A program made the position numbers and the translations under genes. From NCBI RefSeq assembly GCF_020410765.1, contig NZ_CP084541.1, positions 1,793,001 to 1,857,000 of the forward strand: a DNA stretch of 64,000 nt, in the 5' to 3' direction. Shown piece after piece: positions 1 through 10,932 of the stretch; within the stretch, counting starts at the first letter, position 1, and each line of letters begins with the position of its first letter. The DNA comes from Streptomyces marincola. Its GTDB lineage: Bacteria > Actinomycetota > Actinomycetes > Streptomycetales > Streptomycetaceae. The notes beneath the pieces were generated by a model. The model saw only the letters and a program-made list of their open reading frames with translations. It ran no database searches and was not told the DNA's origin.

Positions 1-524
1 TGGCCGAGCGTGGACACCCTTCCGCCGAACCCGGTCTGCCACAGCTGGAGGAAGGGGCGCGTCGCCTGCTCCGGGTCCTCCCGGCTCAGTTCCTCATACG
101 CGCGGCCCGCTTCGCGCAGGCCGAACCAGGTAACCAGCAGCGGTACGAACACCAGGACGCCGAGCACCGCTTCGAGCAGGTCGTCGCGGACCCGGCGGCG
201 CCGCACCGCGGCCACCGCGTCGCGCAGCAGCCGACCGGGCGGGCGGCCCCGCAGACCGCGCAGGAACGCCGGGCTCAGCACGTGGCGCAGCGTACCGAGC
301 GCGCCGCGCCCGGTCGGGGGCGGGGCGGCGGGTGCCGTGCTCTCCTGGCGCGCGAACGCGCGCAGCAGGTCGATGTCGGCCCACTCGGCGAGGTTGCGGT
401 TCTGTTCGAGGTCGTCGGCGAGGCCGCGCAGTTCGGCGCGCCTGAGCGCGAGCAGTTCCTCGTCGGCCAGGGACCTCAGTTCCCTGGCCAGCTCCGTCGT
501 GTCCGTCAACGGCGAGTTCTGCAC
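1..524 (-). CDS. Membrane protein of unknown function (C-terminus cut by window edge)
   Basis: This reading frame starts at a GTG preceded by a good AGGGGGG ribosome site and runs off the left edge of the window. The visible 174 residues open with a charged, probably coiled N-terminal half rich in Leu, Glu and Arg (ELARELRSLADEELLALRR), then a Pro/Ala linker, an Arg-rich stretch, and one clear hydrophobic segment around residues 120-142 (AVLGVLVFVPLLVTWF). That suggests a cytoplasmic domain followed by a membrane anchor. I do not recognise the family. It lies downstream of rsmE on the same strand, separated by about 220 bases in which I see no gene. Confidence 0.6.
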   Translation of the reverse strand, partial: MQNSPLTDTTELARELRSLADEELLALRRAELRGLADDLEQNRNLAEWADIDLLRAFARQESTAPAAPPPTGRGALGTLRHVLSPAFLRGLRGRPPGRLLRDAVAAVRRRRVRDDLLEAVLGVLVFVPLLVTWFGLREAGRAYEELSREDPEQATRPFLQLWQTGFGGRVSTLG

Positions 525-745
525 TGTCGCGTTCCCCCCTGGGCCGAAGTACGCAGGACCCTACCCCACCCGTTCCGTTACCGGTCCCGGACAGGAGGAC
601 GCCGGTGTGCGATGGGCCGGTTGCGGTCGGTCGCGAGTCATTTCCGGTCAACTTGCGGTCGTCATCCGGTCAATGTCCCCGTCGCGGCCGGTCCGTTCCA
701 GGACGCGCGGAACGCCGACATCCCCGTCCGGGGCGAATCCCGCGT

Positions 746-1492
746 TCAGCTCCAGCGGCCGGTGCGGCCGAGCACGAGCGCGGCGGCGGCGGTGCCCGCC
801 GTCGACGTGCGCAGCACCGTGGGGCCCAGCCGGCAGACGCGCGCCCCGGCCGCGGTGAACGCCGCCAGCTCCTCGGGCGCGACGCCCCCCTCGGGGCCGA
901 CGATCAGCACGACCCCGCCGTCCTCCGGCAGGGGCACGGCCGCCAGCGGCTCGGTGGCCGACTCGTGCAGCACGGCGGCGAACGCGGCGCCCGCCACGAG
1001 ACCGGCCGCCACCTCCCGGGTCGTCATCGGCTCGGGCACGCGCGGGAACCGGACGCGGCGCGCCTGCTTGCCCGCCTCCCGCGCGGTGGACCGCCACTTC
1101 GCCAGGGACTTCGCGCCGCGCTCGCCCTGCCACTGCGTGACGCAGCGGCTCGCGCTCCACGGGACGATCGCGTCGACGCCGGTCTCGGTCATCGCGGCGA
1201 CGGCGAGTTCGCCCCGGTCGCCCTTGGCGAGCGCCTGCACGACGGTGAGCGCGGGGCGGGGCGGCTCGTCCCGCCAGATCCCGTCGAGCTCGACCGTCAG
1301 CGCGTCCCGGCCCGCGACCTCGGCCACCGTCCCCGAGGCGCCCGTGCCCTGCCCGTCGGTGAGCACCACGGCCTCGCCCACGCGCAGCCTGCGCACCGAC
1401 ACCGCGTGGCGCCCCTCGGGCCCGTCGAGGGTCAACGCGCCCCCGCCGTGCTCCGCGAGCCCCTCGTACACGAACACCGGCGCCGTCGCCAT
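746..1492 (-). CDS. rsmE: 16S rRNA (uracil-1498-N3)-methyltransferase
   Basis: This 248-residue protein has the layout of RsmE, which methylates N3 of U1498 in the 30S subunit using SAM. An N-terminal PUA-like part (HAVSVRRLRVGEAVVLTDG) is followed by a SPOUT-class trefoil-knot domain with the motifs KGDRGE, EKWR-like AKWRSTAREAGKQARR, LIVGPEGG and LGPTVLRTSTA. The last two form the SAM-binding knot, and the length is normal for the family. The ATG start has an AGGAG 9 bases upstream. The gene follows dnaJ on the same strand after 70 bases, an order common in actinomycetes. Confidence 0.95.
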   Translation of the reverse strand: MATAPVFVYEGLAEHGGGALTLDGPEGRHAVSVRRLRVGEAVVLTDGQGTGASGTVAEVAGRDALTVELDGIWRDEPPRPALTVVQALAKGDRGELAVAAMTETGVDAIVPWSASRCVTQWQGERGAKSLAKWRSTAREAGKQARRVRFPRVPEPMTTREVAAGLVAGAAFAAVLHESATEPLAAVPLPEDGGVVLIVGPEGGVAPEELAAFTAAGARVCRLGPTVLRTSTAGTAAAALVLGRTGRWS

Positions 1493-1562
1493 GCCGTTCG
1501 ACTCCTGCCGTTACGTGGTCGTGCGTGTGCCCGGCCGCCGGGTGGTGCGCGGCCGACCCGGG

Positions 1563-2696
1563 TCAGCGGCCGTTGAACGCGTCCTTCAGGCGCGAGAACA
1601 GCCCCTGCTGACCGGGCTGGAACTGCCCGAGCGGCCGTTCCTCGCCGCGCAGCTTCGCGAGCCGGCGCAGCAGCTCCTCCTGCTCCGGGTCGAGCTTGCC
1701 CGGGGTCTGCACCTCGACGTGCACGACGAGGTCGCCCCGGCCCGCGCTGCGCAGGTGGGACACGCCGCGCGCGTGCAGCGGGATCGACTGCCCGGACTGC
1801 GTGCCCGGCCTGATGTCGACCTCCTCCATGCCGTCCAGCGTCTCAAGCGGCACCTTGGTGCCGAGGGCCGCGGCGGTCATGGGGATGGTGACGGTGCAGT
1901 GCAGGTCGTCGCCCCGGCGCTGGAACACCGGATGCGGCTTCTCCCTGATCTCGACGTACAGGTCGCCCGCCGGGCCGCCGCCCGGGCCGACCTCGCCCTC
2001 GCCCGCGAGCTGGATGCGGGTGCCGTTGTCCACGCCCGCGGGGATCTTCACGGTCAGCGTGCGGCGGCTGCGCACCCGGCCGTCGCCCGCGCACTCGGGG
2101 CACGGGGTGGGCACGACGGTGCCGAAGCCCTGGCACTGCGGGCAGGGCCGCGACGTCATGACCTGGCCGAGGAACGAGCGGGTGACCTGGGACACCTCGC
2201 CGCGCCCGCGGCACATGTCGCAGGTCTGCGCCGAGGTGCCGGGGGCCGCGCCCTCGCCGCTGCACGTGGTGCAGACGGTGGCGGTGTCGACCTGGATCTC
2301 CTTGGTCGTGCCGAACGCCGCCTCGTTGAGGTCGATCTCCAGACGGATCATGGCGTCCTGGCCGCGCCGGGTGCGCGACTTCGGCCCGCGCTGCGCGGCG
2401 GTGCCGAAGAAGGCGTCCATGATGTCCGAGAAGTTCCCGAAGCCGGCGCCGAATCCGGCGCCCGCGCCTGCCGACGCGCCGCCCATGGGGTCGCCGCCCA
2501 GGTCGTACATCTGCTTCTTCTGCGGGTCGGAGAGCACCTCGTAGGCGGTGTTGATCTCCTTGAACCGCTCCTGGGTCTTCGGGTCCGGGTTCACGTCCGG
2601 GTGCAGCTCGCGGGCCAGCCGGCGGAAGGCCTTCTTGATCTCCTCCTGCGAGGCGTCCCGCTGCACACCGAGGATCGCGTAGTAGTCGGCCGCCAC
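1563..2696 (-). CDS. dnaJ: Chaperone protein DnaJ
   Basis: This is a type I DnaJ co-chaperone of 377 residues, which stimulates the ATPase of DnaK and binds unfolded proteins. The J domain occupies about residues 1-70 with the HPD tripeptide in RELHPDVNPD. A Gly-rich linker (GGASAGAGAGFGAGFG) follows, then a zinc region with four CxxCxGxG-type repeats (CTTCSGEG, CDMCRGRG, CPQCQGFG, CPECAGDG), then the C-terminal substrate domains. The GTG start codon directly follows the hrcA stop codon, so the two genes are translationally coupled and presumably share control by HrcA. No dnaK lies nearby, which fits the second dnaJ copy of Streptomyces. Confidence 0.96.
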   Translation of the reverse strand: MAADYYAILGVQRDASQEEIKKAFRRLARELHPDVNPDPKTQERFKEINTAYEVLSDPQKKQMYDLGGDPMGGASAGAGAGFGAGFGNFSDIMDAFFGTAAQRGPKSRTRRGQDAMIRLEIDLNEAAFGTTKEIQVDTATVCTTCSGEGAAPGTSAQTCDMCRGRGEVSQVTRSFLGQVMTSRPCPQCQGFGTVVPTPCPECAGDGRVRSRRTLTVKIPAGVDNGTRIQLAGEGEVGPGGGPAGDLYVEIREKPHPVFQRRGDDLHCTVTIPMTAAALGTKVPLETLDGMEEVDIRPGTQSGQSIPLHARGVSHLRSAGRGDLVVHVEVQTPGKLDPEQEELLRRLAKLRGEERPLGQFQPGQQGLFSRLKDAFNGR

Positions 2697-3713
2697 TTAG
2701 TTCTCCGCGAGGATCTGTCCGACGTAACGTGCCACTGCGCGCACCGCTCCCATCGTTCCGGGGTAGTCCATGCGGGTCGGTCCGACCACGCCGAGCTTGG
2801 CGACCGCCTCGTCTCCTGAACCGTAGCCGACCGACACCACCGACGTGGACGTCAGCCCCTCATGGGCGTTCTCGTGACCGATGCGCACGGTCATGCCCGA
2901 GTCCTTCGCCTCGCCGAGCAGCCTCAGCAGCACCACCTGCTCCTCCAGTGCTTCGAGCACCGGGCGGATGGTGAGCGGGAAGTCCTGGCCGAAGCGCGTC
3001 AGGTTGGCCGTGCCGCCGATCATCAGCCGTTCCTCGGTCTCCTCGGCCAGGGTTTCGAGCAGCGAGGACAGCACCGTCGTGACCGTGCCGCGCTCCTCCT
3101 GGTCGAAGGAGTCGGGCAGGTCCGCGACCAGCTGCGGCACATCGGGGAAACGCTCGCCGACGATCCGGCTGTTGAGCCTCGCCCGCAGGTCGGCCAGCGA
3201 GGTCTCGCCGAACGGCGCCGGGCAGTCGATGACGCGCTGCTCCACGCGCCCGGTGTCGGTGATCAGCACCAGCATCACCCGGGCCGGGGCGAGCGAGAGC
3301 AGCTCCACGTGCCGCACCGTGGAACGGCTGAGCGAGGGGTACTGCACCACGGCGACCTGCCGGGTCAGCTGGGCGAGCAGCCGGACCGTGCGGCCGACGA
3401 CGTCGTCGAGGTCGACGGCCCCGGCCAGGAAGTTCTGGATGGCGCGGCGCTCGGCGGGCGACAGCGGCTTGACGCCGGCGAGCTTGTCGACGAACAGCCG
3501 GTAGCCCTTGTCGGTGGGCACCCGGCCCGCGCTGGTGTGCGGCTGGGCGATGTAGCCCTCTTCCTCAAGCGCCGCCATGTCGTTGCGCACCGTCGCGGGC
3601 GAGACATGCAGGTTGTGCCGCTCGGTCAGCGCCTTGGAGCCCACCGGCTCCTCGGTGCCCACGTAGTCCTGAACGATCGCGCGCAACACTTCGAGCCTGC
3701 GTTCGCTCAGCAT
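2697..3713 (-). CDS. hrcA: Heat-inducible transcription repressor HrcA
   Basis: This 338-residue repressor binds CIRCE operators and releases them on heat shock through GroEL-dependent folding. The winged-helix DNA-binding part is at the N-terminus (MLSERRLEVLRAIVQDYV, then GSKALTE and SPATVRNDMAALEEEGYI), followed by the HrcA GAF-like domain. I chose the ATG at 3713 because the family begins with this motif, although the frame stays open 16 codons further upstream. A CIRCE element lies 42 bases upstream, so the gene is autoregulated. It forms an operon with dnaJ. Confidence 0.96.
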   Translation of the reverse strand: MLSERRLEVLRAIVQDYVGTEEPVGSKALTERHNLHVSPATVRNDMAALEEEGYIAQPHTSAGRVPTDKGYRLFVDKLAGVKPLSPAERRAIQNFLAGAVDLDDVVGRTVRLLAQLTRQVAVVQYPSLSRSTVRHVELLSLAPARVMLVLITDTGRVEQRVIDCPAPFGETSLADLRARLNSRIVGERFPDVPQLVADLPDSFDQEERGTVTTVLSSLLETLAEETEERLMIGGTANLTRFGQDFPLTIRPVLEALEEQVVLLRLLGEAKDSGMTVRIGHENAHEGLTSTSVVSVGYGSGDEAVAKLGVVGPTRMDYPGTMGAVRAVARYVGQILAEN

Positions 3714-3754
3714 GTCGCACCTCCCGTCCTGCCGTCCGTGAGCGGTTCGCCGCC

Positions 3755-3781
3755 CTGGCACTCACGCGCGAGGAGTGCCAG
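3755..3781 (-). promoter_or_regulatory. CIRCE operator of hrcA-dnaJ
   Basis: The sequence is a perfect 9-base inverted repeat, CTGGCACTC and GAGTGCCAG, separated by exactly 9 bases. The CIRCE consensus is TTAGCACTC-N9-GAGTGCTAA. Only the outer AT pairs are changed, as is usual in high-GC actinomycetes. It is placed just upstream of hrcA and is therefore the binding site of the HrcA repressor. Confidence 0.95.
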
Positions 3782-3902
3782 GCCCTGGTCCAGTGTACGG
3801 CCGGGTCGCACGGCCAGGGAATGCGCGGCGGGCAGTTCCTGCCCGCCGCGGCCGCGAACACCGCAGGACCTGCCCGGTCGTCCGAGTGGTTAACGTCACG
3901 CC

Positions 3903-4643
3903 ATGGCATACGCGGAGGAGCACGAGACGGAGCACGCGTGGGAACGGCCGGCCCCCGGCGTCCTGCGCCGCCGGCTGCCCGGGTGGGACGAGACGGTGGG
4001 CGCCGTCGCCGGTGCGGACGGCGTGCTCATGGTGGACACGGGACCCTCGGCCGCGGACGGCGCCGCCCTGGCCCGGGAGGCGGCGGCGCTGCTCGGGGCG
4101 CCCGTCACCCGGGTCGTCGTCACCCACCCGCACTTCGACCACGTGCTCGGGCTCGGGGCCCTGCCCGCGGCCGAGGCGTACGGCGCGGCCGGGCTCGGCG
4201 CGCTGCTCGCGGACCCGGCCGGGCGGGCGGATGTGGCGGCTTCCGCCGAGGAGTACGGCGTGCCGGGTGAACGGGCCAGGGCGGACGCGGCGGCCCTGGA
4301 TCGGCCCTGGCGCGAGGTGCGCGGCGAGCTGGCGCTCGACCTCGGCGGCGGGCGCGAGGTGCTGCTCGCCGACCTCGGGCCCGCGCACTCGGGGCACGAC
4401 GTCGTCGTGGTGGTCCGCGGCCCGGTGCCCGTGGTGTTCTGCGGCGACCTGGTCGAGGAGTCCGGTGAGCCGCAGGCGGGCGAGGACGCGCACCCGGCCC
4501 TGTGGCCCGCCGCGCTCGACCGGCTGCTCGCGCTCGGCGGTCCCGACGCGCTGTACGTGCCGGGGCACGGGGCGGTCGTCGACGCGGCGTTCGTGCGCGC
4601 CCAGCGGGCGGCGCTGGCCCGCAGGTTCGCGGCGCCCGGGTGA
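3903..4643 (+). CDS. MBL-fold metallo-hydrolase
   Basis: This 246-residue metallo-beta-lactamase-fold enzyme carries the dinuclear metal motif THPHFDH at about residues 74-80, a further His in AHSGHD (about 160), the bridging Asp in FCGDLVEE and the C-terminal His in VPGHG. This is a full set of MBL ligands. The substrate is not evident; many such stand-alone MBL proteins are thioesterases or glyoxalase II-like hydrolases. It is transcribed away from hrcA, with about 190 bases holding CIRCE and presumably both promoters. A strong GC hairpin follows the stop codon. Confidence 0.85.
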   Translation: MAYAEEHETEHAWERPAPGVLRRRLPGWDETVGAVAGADGVLMVDTGPSAADGAALAREAAALLGAPVTRVVVTHPHFDHVLGLGALPAAEAYGAAGLGALLADPAGRADVAASAEEYGVPGERARADAAALDRPWREVRGELALDLGGGREVLLADLGPAHSGHDVVVVVRGPVPVVFCGDLVEESGEPQAGEDAHPALWPAALDRLLALGGPDALYVPGHGAVVDAAFVRAQRAALARRFAAPG

Positions 4644-4651
4644 GCCCGTCG

Positions 4652-4696
4652 GCGCCCGCGCCGGCCCGCCGGTCCCCGGCGGCCGGGCGCGGGCGC
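4652..4696 (+). terminator. GC-rich hairpin after the MBL hydrolase
   Basis: The arms begin GCGCCCGCGCC and end GGGCGCGGGCGC. They pair almost perfectly over about 20 bases around a TCCC loop, with one bulged base. It starts 8 bases after the stop codon and ends before the next start. There is no T-tract, as is common for actinomycete terminators. Confidence 0.6.
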
Positions 4697-4712
4697 GTGA
4701 TCGAATGGGCGC

Positions 4713-5552
4713 ATGCGCAGCAGACAGTACGGCCCCGACGACCTGACGCCGCCGTGGCGGCGGCGCGCGCCCGTTCCCGAGCTGCCGGCCGACCCCGGCC
4801 TCGTGGTCGAGGAGGTGTCCACCGGCTTCTGCGGCGCGGTGATCCGCTGCGACAAGACGGCCGTGACGCTGGAGGACCGCTTCGGCAGCCACCGGGACTT
4901 CCCGCTGCTCCCGGCCGGCTTCCTCCACGAGGGCGAGGTCGTCACCCTGGTCAGGCCGCGCCCCCGGGCGGCGCGCGCGGCCGGACCGGCGCGCACCGCG
5001 TCCGGGTCGCTCGCCGTCCCGGGCGCCCGCGCGCGGGTCGCGCGGGCCGGGCGCATCTACGTCGAGGGGCGCCACGACGCGGAGCTGGTCGAGAAGGTCT
5101 GGGGCGACGACCTGCGCGTCGAGGGCGTCGTCGTGGAGTACCTCGCGGGCATCGACGACCTGCCGGCCGTCGTGCGGGCCTTCGGCCCCTCGCCCGAGGC
5201 CAGGCTCGGGGTGCTGGTCGACCACCTGGTGCCCGGGTCCAAGGAGTCGAGGATCGCGGCCAGCATCGAGGACCCGAACGTGCTGGTCGTCGGCCACCCG
5301 TTCATCGACATCTGGGCGGCCGTGAAGCCCTCGTCCGTCGGCATCCCCGCCTGGCCCGAGGTGCCGCGCGGCCAGGACTGGAAGACCGGCGTGTGCCGGG
5401 CGCTCGGCTGGCCCGAGCACACCGGCGCCGCGTGGCAGCGCATCCTGGGCCGCGTGCGCGGCTTCCGCGACCTCGACCCCGGCCTGCTCGGCCCGGTCGA
5501 GCACCTGATCGACCACGTGACGGTGGGCGGCCCCGGCGGCCCCGGGGCCTGA
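4713..5552 (+). CDS. DUF3097 family protein
   Basis: This 279-residue protein matches the actinobacterial DUF3097 family that regularly sits beside hemW and hrcA. Recognisable stretches are EEVSTGFCGAVI, FLHEGEVVTLVRP, RIYVEGRHDAELVEKVWG, LVDHLVPGSKESRIA and VVGHPFIDIWAAVKP. The central part resembles a Toprim-like fold (VEGRHDAELVEKVWG, followed by LVDH and the Asp in FIDIW), so a nuclease or primase-like role is possible but unproven. The ATG start lies 69 bases after the MBL stop. No membrane segment or signal peptide is visible. Confidence 0.85.
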   Translation: MRSRQYGPDDLTPPWRRRAPVPELPADPGLVVEEVSTGFCGAVIRCDKTAVTLEDRFGSHRDFPLLPAGFLHEGEVVTLVRPRPRAARAAGPARTASGSLAVPGARARVARAGRIYVEGRHDAELVEKVWGDDLRVEGVVVEYLAGIDDLPAVVRAFGPSPEARLGVLVDHLVPGSKESRIAASIEDPNVLVVGHPFIDIWAAVKPSSVGIPAWPEVPRGQDWKTGVCRALGWPEHTGAAWQRILGRVRGFRDLDPGLLGPVEHLIDHVTVGGPGGPGA

Positions 5553-5574
5553 CCGCGACGGCCCGCGCTGGCCC

Positions 5575-5604
5575 GGCCGTACCCGACGGGCGCCGGGTAC
5601 GGCC
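5575..5604 (+). terminator. Hairpin between the DUF3097 gene and hemW
   Basis: Perfect 11-base arms GGCCGTACCCG and CGGGTACGGCC flank an 8-base loop. It lies 22 bases after the DUF3097 stop codon and 22 bases before the hemW start. Either strand could form it, so it may attenuate or terminate transcription into hemW. Confidence 0.7.
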
Positions 5605-5626
5605 GGGGGCGAGGGACAATGGGGGC

Positions 5627-6859
5627 ATGCCATCCGCTCCCCTGGACGGCGAGCCGGTCCCCGCGGACGGCGCGCTGCCCTTCGCCGCGCCGGCCGGCGC
5701 CGCCGACCGCCCGCTCGCGTTCTACCTGCACGTCCCCTACTGCGCGAGCCGTTGCGGCTACTGCGACTTCAACACCTACACGGCGGCCGAGCTGCGCGGC
5801 TCGGGCGGCGTGCTGGCGTCCCGCGACACCTACGCCGAGGTCGTCGAGCAGGAGATCCGGCTGGCCCGCAAGGTGCTCGGGGACGACCCGCGCCGGGTGA
5901 GCACGGTGTTCTTCGGCGGCGGCACCCCCACGCTGCTGCCGCCCGCCGATCTGGCGCGCATGCTCGACGCGGTGCGCGCGGAGTTCGGTCTCGCCGCCGA
6001 CGCCGAGGTCACCACCGAGGCGAACCCCGACTCGGTCGGCCCCGAGTCGCTCGCCGCGCTGCGCGAGGCGGGCTTCACCCGCGTCTCGTTCGGCATGCAG
6101 AGCGCGCGCCCGCACGTGCTCGCCGTGCTGGAGCGCACGCACACGCCCGGGCGCCCCGAGGCGTGCGTCGCCGAGGCGCGCGCCGCCGGTTTCCGGCACG
6201 TCAGCCTCGACCTGATCTACGGCACCCCGGGCGAGACCGACGCCGACTGGCGGGCCTCGCTCGACGCCGCGATCGGCGCGGGCCCCGACCACGTGTCGGC
6301 GTACTCGCTGATCGTCGAGGACGGAACGCGGCTGGCCGGCCGGGTCCGCCGCGGCGAGCTGGCCGCCCCTGACGACGACGTGCACGCCGACCGCTACCTC
6401 ATGGCGGACGAGGCGCTGACGGCGGCCGGTTTCGGCTGGTACGAGGTGTCCAACTGGGCCCTTTCCCCGGACGCCCGCTGCCGCCACAACGAGCTGTACT
6501 GGACGGGCGCGGACTGGTGGGGCGCGGGTCCGGGCGCGCACAGCCACATCGGCGGCGTCCGCTGGTGGAACGCCAAGCACCCCGGCCGCTACGCGCAGGC
6601 GCTGGCCGAGGGCCGCTCCCCCGGGGCCGGCCGCGAGATTTTGTCCGAGGAGGACCGCCGCGTCGAGCGCGTGCTGCTGGAGCTGCGCCTGGCCGACGGC
6701 TGCCCGCTGTCCCTGCTGCGGCCCGCCGGGCTCGCCGCGGCCCGCCGGGCGCTGGCGGACGGACTGCTGACGCGGGAGGCGTTCGACGCCGGCCGCGCCG
6801 CCCTGACCCTGCGCGGGCGCCTGCTCGCCGACGCCCTGACCCGCGACCTCGTGGACTGA
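5627..6859 (+). CDS. hemW: Radical SAM heme chaperone HemW
   Basis: This 410-residue protein belongs to the HemW group, long annotated as oxygen-independent coproporphyrinogen III oxidase but now understood to carry heme to target proteins. The radical-SAM cluster motif is CASRCGYCDF (C-x3-C-x2-C) near residue 45, followed by FFGGGTPTLLPP and TEANPDS. A HemN C-terminal domain is recognisable (LILEDGTRL-like LIVEDGTRLAG, GAHSHIGGVRWWN). The ATG start gives an unusually long but typical streptomycete N-terminal extension of about 30 residues. It converges on the acyl-CoA ligase gene with 22 bases between stops. Confidence 0.93.
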   Translation: MPSAPLDGEPVPADGALPFAAPAGAADRPLAFYLHVPYCASRCGYCDFNTYTAAELRGSGGVLASRDTYAEVVEQEIRLARKVLGDDPRRVSTVFFGGGTPTLLPPADLARMLDAVRAEFGLAADAEVTTEANPDSVGPESLAALREAGFTRVSFGMQSARPHVLAVLERTHTPGRPEACVAEARAAGFRHVSLDLIYGTPGETDADWRASLDAAIGAGPDHVSAYSLIVEDGTRLAGRVRRGELAAPDDDVHADRYLMADEALTAAGFGWYEVSNWALSPDARCRHNELYWTGADWWGAGPGAHSHIGGVRWWNAKHPGRYAQALAEGRSPGAGREILSEEDRRVERVLLELRLADGCPLSLLRPAGLAAARRALADGLLTREAFDAGRAALTLRGRLLADALTRDLVD

Positions 6860-6881
6860 CGGCGGCGCGGCGGCCGGGCCG

Positions 6882-8789
<1,908 letters not shown>

Positions 8790-8907
8790 GACTTCCTCCG
8801 GGTGCCGCGCTGCAACGGGGGTACGGGTCACAGGTCACCGGGGTGACTCGCGAGTAACCGCCGGGTGGCGATCAGACTAAAGGCCCCGGCCTCCCCACGT
8901 AAGGGTC

Positions 8908-10767
8908 CTATTTCTTGTTCTTCGCGTCGCCGCCGTCGGAGTCGGACGAGAGCGCGGCGATGAACGCCTCCTGCGGCACCTCGACCCGCCCCACCATCTT
9001 CATGCGCTTCTTCCCCTCCTTCTGCTTCTCCAGCAGCTTGCGCTTCCGGGAGATGTCGCCGCCGTAGCACTTGGAGAGCACGTCCTTGCGGATGGCGCGC
9101 ACCGTCTCCCTGGCGATCACCCGGGAGCCGATGGCCGCCTGGATCGGCACCTCGAACTGCTGCCGCGGGATCAGCTCGCGCAGCTTCCCCGCCATCTTCA
9201 CGCCGTACGCGTACGCCTTGTCCTTGTGCACGATCGCGGAGAACGCGTCCACCTTGTCGCCGTGCAGCAGGATGTCGACCTTGACCAGGGCCGCGGCCTG
9301 CTCGCCCGTCGGCTCGTAGTCGAGCGACGCGTAACCGCGGGTCTTGGACTTCAGCGCGTCGAAGAAGTCGAAGACGATCTCCGCCAGCGGCAGCGTGTAG
9401 CGCAGCTCGACCCGCTCCTCCGAGAGGTAGTCCATGCCCTGCATCGAGCCCCTGCGGGTCTGGCACAGCTCCATGATCGCGCCGATGAACTCGCTCGGCG
9501 CGATCAGCGTCGCCCGCACCACGGGCTCGCGGACCTCGGCGATCTTGCCGACGGGGAACTCGCTCGGGTTGGTCACGGTGAACTCCGAGCCGTCCTCCAT
9601 CGTCACCTGGTAGACGACGTTGGGCGCGGTCGCGATCAGGTCCAGCCCGAACTCGCGCTCAAGCCGCTCGCGGACGACCTCCAGGTGCAGCAGCCCGAGG
9701 AAGCCGACGCGGAACCCGAAGCCGAGCGCCGCCGAGGTCTCCGGCTCGTAGACCAGCGCGGCGTCGTTGAGCTGGAGCTTCTCCAGCGCGTCGCGCAGCG
9801 CCGGGTAGTCCGAGCCGTCGATCGGGTACAGGCCGGAGAACACCATGGGGCGCGGGTCCTTGTACCCGCCGAGCGCCTGGGTCGCGCCGTTCCGCTGGAA
9901 CGTGACGGTGTCGCCGACCTTCGACTGCCTGACGTCCTTCACACCCGTGATCAGGTAGCCGACCTCGCCGACCGCGAGCCCGTCGGACGGCGTCATCTCC
10001 GGGGAGTTGACGCCGATCTCCAGCAGCTCGTGCGTGGCGCCCGTGGACATCATCTGGATGCGCTCGCGCCGCCCGAGCGCCCCGTCGACGACCTTCACGT
10101 ACGTCACGACGCCGCGGTAGGCGTCGTACACCGAGTCGAAGATCATGGCGCGCGCCGGCCCGTCCGCATCGCCCACGGGCGCGGGCACCTGGCGGATCAC
10201 CTCGTCGAGCAGCTCGCCGACGCCCTCGCCGGTCTTGGCCGAGACCCGCAGCACGTCGCCCGGGTCGCACCCGATGAGGTGGGCCAGTTCCGCGGCGAAC
10301 TTGTCGGGCTGCGCGGCGGGCAGGTCGATCTTGTTCAGCACGGGGATGATCGTGAGGTCGTTCTCCATCGCCAGGTAGAGGTTGGCGAGGGTCTGGGCCT
10401 CGATGCCCTGGGCCGCGTCGACGAGGAGGATGCAGCCCTCGCACGCGGCGAGGGAGCGCGACACCTCGTAGGTGAAGTCGACGTGCCCCGGGGTGTCGAT
10501 CATGTTCAGCACGTGCGGGGTCCCGTCCGCGGCCCACGGCATCCGGACCGCCTGGGACTTGATGGTGATGCCCCGCTCGCGCTCGATGTCCATGCGGTCG
10601 AGATACTGGGCGCGCATCTGGCGCTGCTCGACCACGCCCGTCAGCTGAAGCATCCGGTCGGCGAGCGTCGACTTGCCGTGGTCGATGTGCGCGATGATGC
10701 AGAAGTTGCGGATGAGAGCCGGGTCGGTGCGGCTCGGCTCCGGCGCGTTCGAAGTGATCGCGGGCAC
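8908..10767 (-). CDS. lepA: Elongation factor 4 (LepA)
   Basis: This is a translational GTPase of 619 residues that acts on stalled or mispositioned ribosomes. The G1 motif is AHIDHGKST, G2/G3 region DTPGHVDF and G4 NKIDLP. The LepA-specific C-terminal domain is present (YGGDISRKRKLLEKQKEGKKRMK). I chose the GTG at 10767 (VPAITSNAPEPS) because AGGA lies 8 bases upstream and the length then matches actinomycete LepA. It is divergent from rpsT with about 165 bases between them, the usual lepA-rpsT arrangement of this phylum. Confidence 0.97.
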   Translation of the reverse strand: MPAITSNAPEPSRTDPALIRNFCIIAHIDHGKSTLADRMLQLTGVVEQRQMRAQYLDRMDIERERGITIKSQAVRMPWAADGTPHVLNMIDTPGHVDFTYEVSRSLAACEGCILLVDAAQGIEAQTLANLYLAMENDLTIIPVLNKIDLPAAQPDKFAAELAHLIGCDPGDVLRVSAKTGEGVGELLDEVIRQVPAPVGDADGPARAMIFDSVYDAYRGVVTYVKVVDGALGRRERIQMMSTGATHELLEIGVNSPEMTPSDGLAVGEVGYLITGVKDVRQSKVGDTVTFQRNGATQALGGYKDPRPMVFSGLYPIDGSDYPALRDALEKLQLNDAALVYEPETSAALGFGFRVGFLGLLHLEVVRERLEREFGLDLIATAPNVVYQVTMEDGSEFTVTNPSEFPVGKIAEVREPVVRATLIAPSEFIGAIMELCQTRRGSMQGMDYLSEERVELRYTLPLAEIVFDFFDALKSKTRGYASLDYEPTGEQAAALVKVDILLHGDKVDAFSAIVHKDKAYAYGVKMAGKLRELIPRQQFEVPIQAAIGSRVIARETVRAIRKDVLSKCYGGDISRKRKLLEKQKEGKKRMKMVGRVEVPQEAFIAALSSDSDGGDAKNKK

Positions 10768-10843
10768 GCGTGGTCCTGTCGGGTCATGGCGGTGGGTCGC
10801 TTGGTCGTTCCCATGGTCCCATGCGAGCGGGCCCGCTCCCTGA

Positions 10844-10874
10844 TTGGGAGCAGGACGTTGGCCGCTGGTAGGCT
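10844..10874 (+). promoter_or_regulatory. Candidate promoter of rpsT
   Basis: TTGGGA at 10844-10849 and TAGGCT at 10869-10874 are separated by 19 bases and lie about 60 bases upstream of the rpsT start. They resemble the -35 and -10 elements of the housekeeping sigma factor, although the spacer is slightly long. Confidence 0.45.
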
Positions 10875-10932
10875 GGCCCACTGTGTCCCGTCCGGACACC
10901 CATCGTCTCAACCGTACTGAGAAGGCTCATTC

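Noticed and set aside
282..2819. An 845-codon plus-strand frame over rsmE and dnaJ
   Set aside because: It covers two well-recognised minus-strand genes and has no recognisable domain.
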